From NCBI RefSeq assembly GCF_900099785.1, contig NZ_FNDS01000008.1, positions 124,001-188,000 on the forward strand: a DNA stretch of 64,000 nucleotides. The letters run 5' to 3'. A program made the position numbers and the translations under genes. Positions 7,797-16,161 of the stretch are shown here, piece by piece; the stretch's first letter is position 1, and the number at the start of each line of letters is the position of its first letter. This DNA comes from Pseudomonas panipatensis. GTDB lineage: Bacteria > Pseudomonadota > Gammaproteobacteria > Pseudomonadales > Pseudomonadaceae. The notes below the pieces were generated by a model, which worked only from the letters and a program-made list of their open reading frames with translations, was not told the DNA's origin and made no database searches.

Positions 7797-9026
7797 TCAG
7801 AACAGCACGCGGCTGCGGATGGTGCCGTTGACGTGCTGCAGCTTCTCCAGCGCCAGATCGGAGTACTCGGCGTCGACGTCGATCACCACGTAGCCGACCT
7901 TATCGTTGGTCTGCAGGTACTGGCCGGAGATGTTGATGCCGTTGTCGGCGAACACCTTGTTGATTTCGCTCATCACGCCCGGGATGTTGGCGTGGATGTG
8001 CAGCAGGCGGTGCTTGCCCGGGTGCGACGGCAGGGCCACTTCGGGGAAGTTGACCGAGGACACCGAGGTGCCGTTGTCGCTGTACTTGACCAGTTTCTCG
8101 GCGACTTCCAGGCCGATGTTGGCCTGGGCTTCGGCGGTGGAGCCGCCGATGTGCGGAGTCAGGATCACGCGGTCCAGGCCACGCAGCGGGCTTTCGAATT
8201 CTTCGTCGTTGGACTTCGGCTCGACCGGGAACACGTCGATGGCGGCGCCGATCAGGTGTTCGTCCTTGATTGCGTTGGCCAGGTGATCCAGCTCGACCAC
8301 GGTGCCGCGCGCGGCGTTGATCAGGATGCCGCCCTTCTTCATGGCGCGGATTTCCTTCTCGCCGATCATCCACTGGGTGGACGGCAGTTCCGGCACGTGC
8401 AGGGAAACGATGTCGCACAGGCCGAGCAGTTCGTGCAGCGAACCGATCTGTTGCGCATTGCCCAGCGGCAGCTTGGTCACCACGTCGTAGAAGTAGACCT
8501 GCATGCCCAGGGCTTCGGCGAGTACCGAGAGCTGGGTGCCGATCGAGCCGTAGCCGACGATGCCCAGCTTCTTGCCGCGGATTTCGAAGGAGTTGGCCGC
8601 CGACTTGATCCAGCCACCACGGTGGCAGGAGGCGTTCTTTTCGGGGATGCCGCGCAGCAGCAGGATGGCTTCGGCCAGCACCAGTTCGGCCACCGAGCGG
8701 GTGTTCGAGTAGGGCGCGTTGAAGACCGCGATGCCGCGCTCGCGGGCGGCGTCGAGGTTGACCTGGTTGGTGCCGATGCAGAAGCAGCCGACGGCGATCA
8801 GCTTCTTGGCAGCCTCGAAGACTTCTTCGGTGAGCTGGGTACGGGAGCGGATACCGATGAAGTGCACATCGGCAATCTTTTCCTTCAGCTCTTCACCGGA
8901 CAGCGCACCCTTGAGGTACTCGATGTTGGTGTAGCCGGCGGCTTTGAGGGTATCCACCGCATTTTGGTGGACGCCTTCGAGAAGAAGGAATTTGATCTTG
9001 CTCTTGTCGAGAGAAGTCTTGCTCAT
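7797..9026 (-). CDS. serA: D-3-phosphoglycerate dehydrogenase
   Basis: A 409-residue SerA of the short E. coli type. It catalyses NAD-dependent oxidation of 3-phosphoglycerate, the first step of serine synthesis, in the cytoplasm. Visible features: substrate-domain start KIKFLLLEGVH, Rossmann motif GYGSIG at 158-163, the D-isomer 2-hydroxyacid dehydrogenase signature around residues 225-245 (INAARGTVVELDHL), catalytic His in LTPHIGGST (about 290), and a C-terminal ACT domain (LLHIHANIPGVMSEINKVF) for serine feedback. It is divergent from the D-2-hydroxyglutarate dehydrogenase gene. This pairing makes sense because SerA-type enzymes also reduce 2-oxoglutarate to D-2-hydroxyglutarate. Confidence 0.97.
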   Translation of the reverse strand: MSKTSLDKSKIKFLLLEGVHQNAVDTLKAAGYTNIEYLKGALSGEELKEKIADVHFIGIRSRTQLTEEVFEAAKKLIAVGCFCIGTNQVNLDAARERGIAVFNAPYSNTRSVAELVLAEAILLLRGIPEKNASCHRGGWIKSAANSFEIRGKKLGIVGYGSIGTQLSVLAEALGMQVYFYDVVTKLPLGNAQQIGSLHELLGLCDIVSLHVPELPSTQWMIGEKEIRAMKKGGILINAARGTVVELDHLANAIKDEHLIGAAIDVFPVEPKSNDEEFESPLRGLDRVILTPHIGGSTAEAQANIGLEVAEKLVKYSDNGTSVSSVNFPEVALPSHPGKHRLLHIHANIPGVMSEINKVFADNGINISGQYLQTNDKVGYVVIDVDAEYSDLALEKLQHVNGTIRSRVLF

Positions 9027-9097
9027 CTGCTTGAACCTGTAGTCCCGGAGCCCGTGGTTCCGAATAGAGTGGCTAGAAATCGAACAGCTCTGGCCGA

Positions 9098-9160
9098 ACC
9101 GGCCGGTGCCAGGCAGCTCGGCGCCTGTAGGCGATCTGCATGGGGTGCGTATGCTAGCAT
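9098..9160. promoter_or_regulatory. Divergent control region of serA and D-2-hydroxyglutarate dehydrogenase
   Basis: The 209-bp intergenic region holds two perfect 10-bp palindromes: ACCGGCCGGT at 9098-9107 and ATGCTAGCAT at 9151-9160. The second overlaps a TATGCT -10-like hexamer facing the dehydrogenase gene. Either could be an operator; no factor can be named. Confidence 0.35.
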
Positions 9161-9235
9161 GTTCTCCCTTTTCCTTGCCCGGTTGCGACCTGAGCTGTTC
9201 TCAGGACGACCATGAACCATTTGAGAGTTCCTTCA

Positions 9236-10630
9236 ATGACCCGCGAAGCCCTGATCGAATCGCTGAAGCCCCTGGTGGAGCCCGGCAAGCTGCTCACCGA
9301 CGCCGATTCCCTCGAGACCTACGGCAAGGATTGGACCAAGCATTTCGCTCCGGCGCCGCTGGCCATCGCCTTCCCGAAGAGCATCGAGCAGGTTCAGGCC
9401 ATCGTTCGCTGGGCCAATGAACACCAGGTCGGCCTGGTGCCCTCGGGCGGTCGCACCGGCCTGTCCGCCGCCGCCGTCGCCGCCAATGGCGAAGTGGTGG
9501 TGGCCTTCGACTACATGAACAAGATTCTCGACTTCAACGCCTTCGACCGCACCGTGGTGTGCCAGCCGGGCGTGGTCACCAAGCAATTGCAGACCTTCGC
9601 CGAAGAGCAGGGGCTGTACTACCCGGTGGACTTCGCGTCTTCCGGTTCCAGTCAGATTGGCGGCAACATCGGCACCAATGCCGGTGGTATCAAGGTCATT
9701 CGCTACGGCATGACCCGCAACTGGGTGGCTGGCCTGAAGGTGGTCACCGGCAAGGGCGATCTGCTCGAACTGAACAAGGACCTGATCAAGAACGCCACCG
9801 GCTACGACCTGCGCCAGCTGTTCATCGGCGCCGAGGGCACCCTGGGCTTCGTGGTCGAGGCCACCATGCGCCTCGAACGCACGCCGAAGAACCTCACCGC
9901 GATGGTCCTCGGCACGCCTGACTTCGATTCGATCATGCCGGTGCTGCACGCGTTCCAGAGCAAGCTCGACCTGACCGCCTTCGAGTTCTTCTCCGACAAG
10001 GCGCTGGCCAAGATCATGGCGCGCGGCGACGTGCCGCCGGCCTTCGAGACCGACTGCCCGTTCTATGCCCTGCTGGAGTTCGAGGCTTCCACCGAGGAAG
10101 TGGCCAACGAGGCCCTGGCCACCTTCGAGCACTGCGTCGAGCAGGGCTGGGTGCTGGACGGCGTGATGAGCCAGAGCGAGCAGCAGCTGCAGAACCTGTG
10201 GAAGCTGCGCGAGTACATCTCCGAGACCATCTCGCACTGGACGCCGTACAAGAACGACATCTCGGTCACCGTGTCGAAGGTCCCGGCTTTCCTCAGGGAC
10301 ATCGATGCGATCGTCGAGGCCAACTACCCGGACTTCGAAGTGGTCTGGTTCGGCCACATCGGCGACGGCAACCTGCACCTGAACATCCTCAAGCCGGAAA
10401 ACCTGTCCAAGGACGAGTTCTTCGCCAAGTGCGCCACCGTCAACAAGTGGGTGTTCGAGACCGTGCAGAAGTACAACGGCTCGATCTCCGCCGAGCACGG
10501 TGTGGGCATGACCAAGCGCGACTACCTGGGTTACAGTCGCTCGGAGGCCGAGATCGGCTATATGAAAGCGGTCAAGGCGGTGTTCGATCCCAACGGGATC
10601 ATGAACCCGGGCAAGATCTTCGCCGAGTAA
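9236..10630 (+). CDS. FAD-linked D-2-hydroxyglutarate dehydrogenase
   Basis: An FAD-binding PCMH/VAO-family dehydrogenase. The flavin motif PSGGRTGLSAAAV is near residue 70 and IGGNIGTNAGG near 141. The metal and substrate site GHIGDGNLHLN contains His374 and His381, with Glu420 in SAEHGVGM (numbered from the ATG at 9236, 464 residues). These match the residues reported for the P. aeruginosa enzyme (PA0317), which oxidises D-2-hydroxyglutarate to 2-oxoglutarate and thereby pulls the SerA reaction forward. An in-frame ATG at 9212 with AGGA five nt upstream would add eight residues; I prefer 9236 for agreement with that protein length. A glycolate oxidase GlcD role is less likely given the serA neighbour. 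Confidence 0.9.
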   Translation: MTREALIESLKPLVEPGKLLTDADSLETYGKDWTKHFAPAPLAIAFPKSIEQVQAIVRWANEHQVGLVPSGGRTGLSAAAVAANGEVVVAFDYMNKILDFNAFDRTVVCQPGVVTKQLQTFAEEQGLYYPVDFASSGSSQIGGNIGTNAGGIKVIRYGMTRNWVAGLKVVTGKGDLLELNKDLIKNATGYDLRQLFIGAEGTLGFVVEATMRLERTPKNLTAMVLGTPDFDSIMPVLHAFQSKLDLTAFEFFSDKALAKIMARGDVPPAFETDCPFYALLEFEASTEEVANEALATFEHCVEQGWVLDGVMSQSEQQLQNLWKLREYISETISHWTPYKNDISVTVSKVPAFLRDIDAIVEANYPDFEVVWFGHIGDGNLHLNILKPENLSKDEFFAKCATVNKWVFETVQKYNGSISAEHGVGMTKRDYLGYSRSEAEIGYMKAVKAVFDPNGIMNPGKIFAE

Positions 10631-10644
10631 GTCGAGTTACCCAG

Positions 10645-10668
10645 AAGGGCCGGTTCACCGGCCCTTTT
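10645..10668 (+). terminator. Intrinsic terminator after D-2-hydroxyglutarate dehydrogenase
   Basis: Stem AAGGGCCGG / CCGGCCCTT with loop TTCA, followed by TT, 14 nt after the stop codon. Confidence 0.9.
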
Positions 10669-10777
10669 CACGTGCAGCGCCGCCGGACGTGGCGCGCAGC
10701 GCCGGCAGGCGGCCGCTACCGCCCGGGATCGCGAGCCCTGGCCGGCAGAATCCTTTCCATCCGTTCAGGAGTCGGTA

Positions 10778-11443
10778 ATGAGTTACCAGCATCAGTATGT
10801 CGATGGCACCCGTATCCACTTCCCGCTGGGCAAGGTGGTCTGCGTCGGGCGCAACTATGCCGAGCACGCCAAGGAGCTGAACAACCCGGTGCCCACCGAG
10901 CCGCTGCTGTTCATCAAGCCGGGCTCCTGCGTGGTGCCGAGCGAGGGTGGCTTCGCCATTCCCGAAGGCCGTGGCGACGTGCACTACGAAGCGGAGATCG
11001 CCGTGCTGATCGGCAAGCCGCTGTCGCGCCAGCCGAGCCGCGAGGAAGTGCTGGATGCCATTTCCGGCTATGCGCCGGCGCTGGACCTGACCCTGCGCGA
11101 CGTGCAGGCCAAGCTGAAGGAAAAGGGCCTGCCCTGGGAGTTGGCCAAGTCGTTCGACGGCGCCTTCGTCCTCGCGCCCTTCGTCAGCGCCGACCATTTC
11201 CCCGATCCAGCCGACATCGGCATCCGCCTGAGCATCGATGGCGAGGTGCGTCAGGATGGCAACAGCCGCGACATGCTCAATCCGATCGTGCCGCTGATCC
11301 AGCACATCTGCGGGCATTTCTCCCTGCAGCCGGGCGATGTGGTGTCCACCGGCACGCCGGTCGGGGTGGGACCGCTGAAGCATGGCAATGCCCTGGTGCT
11401 CGAACTGCCGGGCGCCAGCCGCTTCGAAAGCCGCGTGCTCTGA
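10778..11443 (+). CDS. Fumarylacetoacetate hydrolase family protein (YcgM-like)
   Basis: A 221-residue single-domain FAH-family enzyme. Features: VGRNYAEHAKEL at residue 24, the acidic metal ligands in VHYEAEIAVLIG (about 71) and ALDLTLRD (about 103), and the closing STGTPVGVGPL motif (about 191). Relatives act on 2-oxo or acylpyruvate-type substrates, as hydrolases, decarboxylases or oxaloacetate tautomerases; the substrate cannot be read here. The ATG at 10778 is preceded by CAGGAGTC. A terminator on each side suggests a single-gene transcript. Confidence 0.88.
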   Translation: MSYQHQYVDGTRIHFPLGKVVCVGRNYAEHAKELNNPVPTEPLLFIKPGSCVVPSEGGFAIPEGRGDVHYEAEIAVLIGKPLSRQPSREEVLDAISGYAPALDLTLRDVQAKLKEKGLPWELAKSFDGAFVLAPFVSADHFPDPADIGIRLSIDGEVRQDGNSRDMLNPIVPLIQHICGHFSLQPGDVVSTGTPVGVGPLKHGNALVLELPGASRFESRVL

Positions 11444-11461
11444 GCCGCGCAAGGTCCGACG

Positions 11462-11485
11462 AAGGCCGCCGCAGGGCGGCCTTTT
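11462..11485 (+). terminator. Intrinsic terminator after FAH-family gene
   Basis: Stem AAGGCCGCC / GGCGGCCTT with loop GCAG and trailing TTTTC, 18 nt after the stop codon. Confidence 0.92.
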
Positions 11486-11557
11486 CGTTGCCTGGGCGGT
11501 TATCGGTTTGCCACGGATGCGCACGCCGGGTGAATGCCGGCGGCGGATTAATCCTGG

Positions 11558-11574
11558 CTTAAGGGCGAATTCAG
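11558..11574 (+). promoter_or_regulatory. Putative response-regulator box upstream of carO-like gene
   Basis: CTTAAG-GGCGA-ATTCAG is a direct half-site repeat with 5-nt spacing, the layout of PmrA/QseB/CarR-class boxes (CTTAAN-N5-CTTAAN). It sits 59 nt before the start codon, with TAGCCT (about 11596) as a possible -10, so the second half-site would overlap the -35 region as in class II activation. Binding protein not in this window. Confidence 0.4.
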
Positions 11575-11632
11575 GCTTGTTTCAGCGTCGCTGCCTAGCC
11601 TGGGCCCAACGAAATCAGCCAGGAGGCACCCC

Positions 11633-12004
11633 ATGAAACTGCGTCATTTCTCCCTGCTCGGCGCCATTGCCCTGTTCTCGGGCGCCAGCGTCGCCGCCGG
11701 TTATGTCGGTCCGGGCAGCGACAGCGCGGCAGCGACCACCGCCACCCCGCTCACCACGGTGAAGCAGGCGCTGACCGCCGCGGACGACACCCCGGTACGG
11801 CTGGAGGGCAGCATCGTCAAGCGCATCGAGGGCGAGCATTACCAGTTCAAGGACGCCAGCGGCAGCATCCGCGTCGAGATCGGCAGCCGGCAGTGGCCCG
11901 CCGAAGCCGTTTCCGAGAGCACCAAGGTGCGCCTGAGCGGTGAAGTGGACGTCGACCACAAGCGCCATGAGATCGACGTCGATCAGCTGGAAATCATCCA
12001 GTAA
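11633..12004 (+). CDS. carO: YgiW/YdeI-family OB-fold periplasmic protein (CarO-like)
   Basis: A 123-residue protein: signal peptide (1-22, ending SVAAG), then a bacterial OB-fold (BOF) domain from about residue 37 (TTVKQALTAADDTPVRLEGSIV) to the end (LSGEVDVDHKRHEIDVDQLEII). In P. aeruginosa the homologue at this locus (PA0320, CarO) is induced by calcium through the CarSR two-component system and helps calcium homeostasis; in enterics ygiW sits next to qseBC. The symbol is by synteny and family. CAGGAGG lies 7 nt before the ATG. The partner gene carP of PAO1 is not found in the window. Confidence 0.82.
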   Translation: MKLRHFSLLGAIALFSGASVAAGYVGPGSDSAAATTATPLTTVKQALTAADDTPVRLEGSIVKRIEGEHYQFKDASGSIRVEIGSRQWPAEAVSESTKVRLSGEVDVDHKRHEIDVDQLEIIQ

Positions 12005-12041
12005 GCGCCCCGCGCCGCCCCGTTCATCCCGATCCACGGTT

Positions 12042-12079
12042 GCCGCGTCCTCCCTCCCCTGGGGCGACGCGGCCTTTTT
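12042..12079 (+). terminator. Intrinsic terminator after carO-like gene
   Basis: Stem GCCGCGTC (12042-12049) / GACGCGGC (12066-12073) with a 16-nt C-rich loop, then CTTTTT. Confidence 0.85.
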
Positions 12080-12090
12080 ATGCGCGGCGT

Positions 12091-13125
12091 TCAGCGATGG
12101 GTGCTTTCGAAGCCTTGCAGCACGTTCACCGCGTTGATGCCGATCTCCTCCACCGCATAGCCACCCTCCATGACGAACAGTGTCGGCAGCCCCAGCTTGC
12201 CGATGCTCTCGCCCATGCGCAGGTAGTCCGGGCTGTCCAGCTTGAACTGCGAGATCGGGTCCTCCTTGAAGGTGTCCACGCCGAGGGAGACGATCAGCAC
12301 GTCCGGGGCGTAGGCGCCGATCTGGCGGATGGCCGCCTGCAGCGCCAGGTTCCACACCGACCAGTCGCTGCCGGAAGCCAGCGGGTAGTTGAAGTTGAAG
12401 CCTTCGCCGACGCCCTGGCCCTTCTCGTCGGCGTAGCCGAGGAAGTACGGGTATTCGAAGCGCGGGTCGCCATGGATTGAGGTGAAGAGCACGTCGGCGC
12501 GGTCGTAGAAGATGTCCTGGGTGCCGTTGCCGTGGTGATAGTCGACGTCGAGGATGGCCACCCGCGCGGCGCCCTGGTCGAGCACCGCCTGGGCGGCGAT
12601 GGCGGCGTTGTTGAAGAAGCAGTAGCCGCCCATGAAATCGGCCGACGCATGATGTCCCGGCGGGCGGCACAGGGAGAACACCGAGCGCGCGCCCTTGGCC
12701 AGTTCGGCCTGGCCGGTCAGGGCCACGTTCACCGAACTGGTGATGGCCTGCCAGGTGCCGGCGGTGATCGGTGCGCCGGCATCGAAGCTGTAGTAGCCGA
12801 GGCGGCCGTCGATGCTGTCCGGTTCTTTCTGCCGCAGGCGCCGGTTGGGCCAGGCGATCGGCAGCATGTCGTGGCTGCGGCCGGTGGCCAGCCAATCGCG
12901 CCAGGCGTGCTGGAGGAAGTTCACGAAGCCTTCGCTGTGTACCCGCAGGATCGGCTCCAGGCCGAACCCGCGCGGGCCCTGAATCTCGCCCAGGGTCACG
13001 GCCTTGACCCGGTCGAGGACCATGTCGGCGCGACTGGGTTTCTCATAGCAGGGGGTGAACTGGCCGCCGATCAGCTCGTGCTGGCCGTGGTGCAGGCGAT
13101 GGTCATCGCTGTAGATCGTCAACAT
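12091..13125 (-). CDS. aphB: Acetylpolyamine amidohydrolase (class II HDAC-like)
   Basis: A 344-residue zinc deacetylase of the arginase/deacetylase fold. Motifs: CRPPGHHA (about residue 155, catalytic His pair), DVDYHHGNGTQ (about 194, zinc Asp and His) and SLGVDTFKEDP (about 280, second zinc Asp). It removes acetyl groups from N-acetylputrescine or N-acetylcadaverine, freeing polyamines for catabolism. P. aeruginosa PA0321 (aphB) occupies the same position. The ATG at 13125 has GAGGAG 8 nt upstream; in-frame sequence beyond it is non-native. It lies downstream of the PotFGHI-like genes on the same strand with a 240-bp gap containing a strong hairpin, so it may have its own promoter. Confidence 0.92.
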   Translation of the reverse strand: MLTIYSDDHRLHHGQHELIGGQFTPCYEKPSRADMVLDRVKAVTLGEIQGPRGFGLEPILRVHSEGFVNFLQHAWRDWLATGRSHDMLPIAWPNRRLRQKEPDSIDGRLGYYSFDAGAPITAGTWQAITSSVNVALTGQAELAKGARSVFSLCRPPGHHASADFMGGYCFFNNAAIAAQAVLDQGAARVAILDVDYHHGNGTQDIFYDRADVLFTSIHGDPRFEYPYFLGYADEKGQGVGEGFNFNYPLASGSDWSVWNLALQAAIRQIGAYAPDVLIVSLGVDTFKEDPISQFKLDSPDYLRMGESIGKLGLPTLFVMEGGYAVEEIGINAVNVLQGFESTHR

Positions 13126-13331
13126 CGTCGGTACTCCTCGGGCGCTGTCCGGGCGCCCGTCTTGGGTGTTGATCTGGCCGGTCCCGGCGACGCGCATGGC
13201 CGGGGCCGCACCGGACGCCTGGGCAGCCCAGGGCGGTGTTCGGCCGGTCGCATCGGCAGCCGCTCGCCGGGCGCAACCCGGTGAGCGCTCAGAAAGGCGG
13301 ATGGATAGGCGGTCTGTCCGTGCGCTTGCCT

Positions 13332-13351
13332 GGCGGGGCCGGGGCCCCGCC
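13332..13351 (-). terminator. GC-only hairpin ending the polyamine ABC operon
   Basis: A perfect 9-bp stem GGCGGGGCC / GGCCCCGCC with a 2-nt loop, 14 nt downstream of the binding-protein stop codon. There is no T-run; the tiny loop means the actual stem would open by one or two pairs. Confidence 0.5.
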
Positions 13352-13365
13352 GGCGCAGCGTTGGC

Positions 13366-14424
13366 TTACTTCTTCAGCTTGGTCCAGACCTTGGCGCGCA
13401 GCGCCAGGGACTTCGGCGAGCAGAGCTGGAAGGGCTTCAGGCGGTCCAGCTTGTCGGTCGGGGTGTTGATCGCCGGGTCGTCGAACAGCTCCTTCTCCAT
13501 GAACTTCTCGGAACCGGTGATGGCGTTGTTGTACTTGGCGAAGTTGGAGGCGGCGGCGATGTTTTCCGGCTGCATCATCCAGTTGAGGAAGGCGTGGGCT
13601 TCCTTGACGTTGGTGGCGTCCTTGGGAATCGCCAGGTTATCGATGAACAGGCGGATGCCTTCCTTCGGATAGACGTAGACCAGGCTGGCGCGCTGGGCGT
13701 GGGCGCGGTGGAAGGCGCCGTTCCATTGCTGGTGCATGTACACCTCGCCGGCGGCCATGCGTTCGATGGTGCCGTCGCTGTTGTACATCGCCAGCATGGG
13801 TTTCTGCTTGAGCAGCAGGTCGAGGACCTTCTCCGCCGCCTTGGGATCTTCGGTGCACTCGTCGACGCCGGCGTAATAGGTGGCCGGGGCCCAGAGGTCG
13901 TCGATGGAGTTGAGCGCGACCACCTTGCCCTTGAAGTCTGTCGGCGGCTCGAAGAAGGGCTTCCAGCTTTCCTCGAACTGGCCGCCCGGCGCCTTGGCGC
14001 TGTCGTAGCTGTAGCCGGTGGTGCCCCACAGGTAGGGCACGGTGTAGTCGTGGCCGGGGTCGTAGCTGAGGGTCTTGAACTTGTCCTTGAGGTTGGCCAG
14101 GTTCGACAGTTGCCCCTTGTCGAGTTTCTGCAGCAGGCCTTCCTTGACGAAGATTTCGATGAAGCTGTCCGAGGGCACCACCACGTCATAGGCGCCGCCG
14201 CCGGCCTTGAGCTTGGCGAGCAGGGTTTCGTTGCTGTCGTAGGAGTCGAGGGTGGCGTGAATGCCGGTGTCCTTCTCGAATTTCTTCAGCAGATCCGGCG
14301 GGAAGTAGTCGGACCAGTTGGCGAAGTGCAGGGTGCCTTCGGCATGGGCCTGGCTGGCCAGGGTGACGCCCGCGAGTAGCGCGGCCTTCAGGGCCAGCGC
14401 GAGGGGTGAGCGGCGGATGGTCAT
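13366..14424 (-). CDS. Polyamine ABC transporter, periplasmic binding protein (PotF/PotD family)
   Basis: A 352-residue extracellular solute-binding protein: signal peptide (1-28, ending SQAHA), then the PotD/PotF start pattern TLHFANWSDYFPPDLL and GAYDVVVPSDSF around residue 85. The acidic and aromatic pocket residues in NWSDY and WGTTGYSYD are typical of putrescine or spermidine binders. It is the last gene of a four-gene ATPase-permease-permease-binding protein operon. The ATG at 14424 has AAGGAGC 9 nt upstream. Downstream aphB produces free polyamines, which supports the polyamine assignment; the exact ligand is not determinable. Confidence 0.92.
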   Translation of the reverse strand: MTIRRSPLALALKAALLAGVTLASQAHAEGTLHFANWSDYFPPDLLKKFEKDTGIHATLDSYDSNETLLAKLKAGGGAYDVVVPSDSFIEIFVKEGLLQKLDKGQLSNLANLKDKFKTLSYDPGHDYTVPYLWGTTGYSYDSAKAPGGQFEESWKPFFEPPTDFKGKVVALNSIDDLWAPATYYAGVDECTEDPKAAEKVLDLLLKQKPMLAMYNSDGTIERMAAGEVYMHQQWNGAFHRAHAQRASLVYVYPKEGIRLFIDNLAIPKDATNVKEAHAFLNWMMQPENIAAASNFAKYNNAITGSEKFMEKELFDDPAINTPTDKLDRLKPFQLCSPKSLALRAKVWTKLKK

Positions 14425-14461
14425 CGGTGAAGCTCCTTGGGTAGTTGTTATCGGGAGGCAG

Positions 14462-15250
14462 TCAGCGCCGGCGCTGGCCGACGTAGTACGACAACGCAAC
14501 GAACGCGATGGAAATCAGGAGGATGATCGAGGAGATCGCATTGATCTTCGGAGATATCCCCATTCTTATGGAACTGAAGATGTACACCGGCAGGGTGGTG
14601 GCCCCGGCGCCGGCGACGAAGTAGGTGATGACGAAGTCGTCCATCGAGATGATGAAGGCCAGCATCGCCCCGGAAAGGATGCCGGGCATCAGCAGCGGAC
14701 AGGTCACCCGCCAGAAGGCTTTCCACGGCGAGGCGTAGAGGTCGGCGGCGGCTTCCGCCAGGCGCGGGTCCATGCCTTCCAGGCGGGCGCGGATCGGCAG
14801 GTAGGCGAAGGGGATGCAGAACACCACGTGGGCGATGAGGATGGTGAACAGCGACAGCTTCAGGCCGATGAAAGCGAAGAACATCAGCGTGGCCACCGCG
14901 GTGACGATTTCCGGCACCAGCAGCGGCAGGCCGAGCACCCCGTTCATCAAGCCCTGGCCGCGGAAGGCGCGGCCGCGCATGCCCAGCGCCGCCAGGGTGG
15001 CCAGCGCGGTGGAGATCAGCGTGGCCAGGCTGGCGACCATCAGCGAGTTCTTCGCCGCGCGGACGATCTCCGGGTCGTTGGCCACCACCGCGTACCACTT
15101 GAGGCTGAAGCTTTCCCAGAGGGTCGCCGACTGGCCGCTGTTGAAGCTCAGCACCACCAGCACCAGGATCGGAACGTAGAGGAAGGCGAAGAACAGCCAG
15201 GCGGCCGGGCGCACGCCGGTGAAGCGCCACAAGGGATTCAGCGAGTTCAT
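14462..15250 (-). CDS. Polyamine ABC transporter permease (PotI/PotC family)
   Basis: A 262-residue inner-membrane permease with six predicted helices and the EAA loop (MDPRLAEAAADLYASPWKAFWRVTCPLL, about residues 155-182) that docks on the ATPase. The first helix is LFFAFLYVPILVLVVLSF. Its start codon overlaps the stop of the upstream permease by 4 bp (ATGA), so the two are translationally coupled. It forms the heterodimeric channel with the 304-residue permease. Confidence 0.93.
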   Translation of the reverse strand: MNSLNPLWRFTGVRPAAWLFFAFLYVPILVLVVLSFNSGQSATLWESFSLKWYAVVANDPEIVRAAKNSLMVASLATLISTALATLAALGMRGRAFRGQGLMNGVLGLPLLVPEIVTAVATLMFFAFIGLKLSLFTILIAHVVFCIPFAYLPIRARLEGMDPRLAEAAADLYASPWKAFWRVTCPLLMPGILSGAMLAFIISMDDFVITYFVAGAGATTLPVYIFSSIRMGISPKINAISSIILLISIAFVALSYYVGQRRR

Positions 15251-16161
15251 GGGTGACCTCCGGCGGCGCCCTGCTTGAAGCGCATGCTGTAGATCAGCAT
15301 GGCGGCGAGGACGAAGGCGAGCAGGGCGAACGACAGCGCGGCGCCGAACGGCCAGTTGTGCGCGGTGCCGAACTGCAACTGGATGAGGTTGCCGATCATC
15401 AGCGACTTACCGCCGCCGAGCAGCTCGGGAATGATGTAGTTGCCCAACGAGGGGATGAACACCAGGATGCCGCCGGCCACCACGCCGGGCATCGACAGCG
15501 GGATGATGATCCGCTTGAGCGCTTTCCAGCGATTGGCGCCAAGGTCGAAGGCGGCCTCCACCAGGCGCCAGTCCATCTTCTCCAGGCTGGTGTAGATCGG
15601 CAGCACCATGAACGGCAGGTAGGTGTAGAGCAGGCCGATGATCACGGCCTTGTCGGTGTACAGCAGGCCGATGGCGGCGTCGCTGAAGCCCAGGGCGTGC
15701 AGGCCCTCGTCGACCAGGCCGCCGTTGCGCAGCAGCAGGATCCAGGCGTAGACGCGCACCAGCAGGTTGGTCCAGAACGGCACCGTGACCAGGAACAGCA
15801 GCAGGTTGCGCCGGCGTTCGTCCTGCAGCGCCAGGTAGAGCGCGGTGGGATAGCCGATCAGCAGGCAGCCGAGGGTGGTCAGGATGGAGAGCCAGAAGGA
15901 GCGCTGGAAGATGCCCAGGTAGTCGGTGTTGAACACCAGGGCGTCGTCCAGGTCGCGCTCCCAGAGGAAGTTGAGGTAGGCCTCCAGGGTGTGCTGGCCC
16001 CATTTGACCCCGCCGTAGTCGCCCGGCGCCTGGATCGACACGGCGAACATGATGCCCAGCGGCAGGACCAGGAATACCAGCAGCATGAACATGGCCGGGG
16101 TGGTCAGCGCCAGCCGCGCGCGCAGGCTCTTGCGCTCGGCTTGCAGGCGCAGCGTACTCAT
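15247..16161 (-). CDS. Polyamine ABC transporter permease (PotH/PotB family)
   Basis: A 304-residue permease with six predicted membrane helices and an EAA motif ([23 protein letters not shown], about residues 195-217). The long periplasmic loop after the first helix (residues 45-90) is characteristic of PotB/PotH. It overlaps the ATPase gene upstream by 4 bp and the second permease downstream by 4 bp, a tightly coupled operon. Confidence 0.93.
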   Translation of the reverse strand: MSTLRLQAERKSLRARLALTTPAMFMLLVFLVLPLGIMFAVSIQAPGDYGGVKWGQHTLEAYLNFLWERDLDDALVFNTDYLGIFQRSFWLSILTTLGCLLIGYPTALYLALQDERRRNLLLFLVTVPFWTNLLVRVYAWILLLRNGGLVDEGLHALGFSDAAIGLLYTDKAVIIGLLYTYLPFMVLPIYTSLEKMDWRLVEAAFDLGANRWKALKRIIIPLSMPGVVAGGILVFIPSLGNYIIPELLGGGKSLMIGNLIQLQFGTAHNWPFGAALSFALLAFVLAAMLIYSMRFKQGAAGGHP

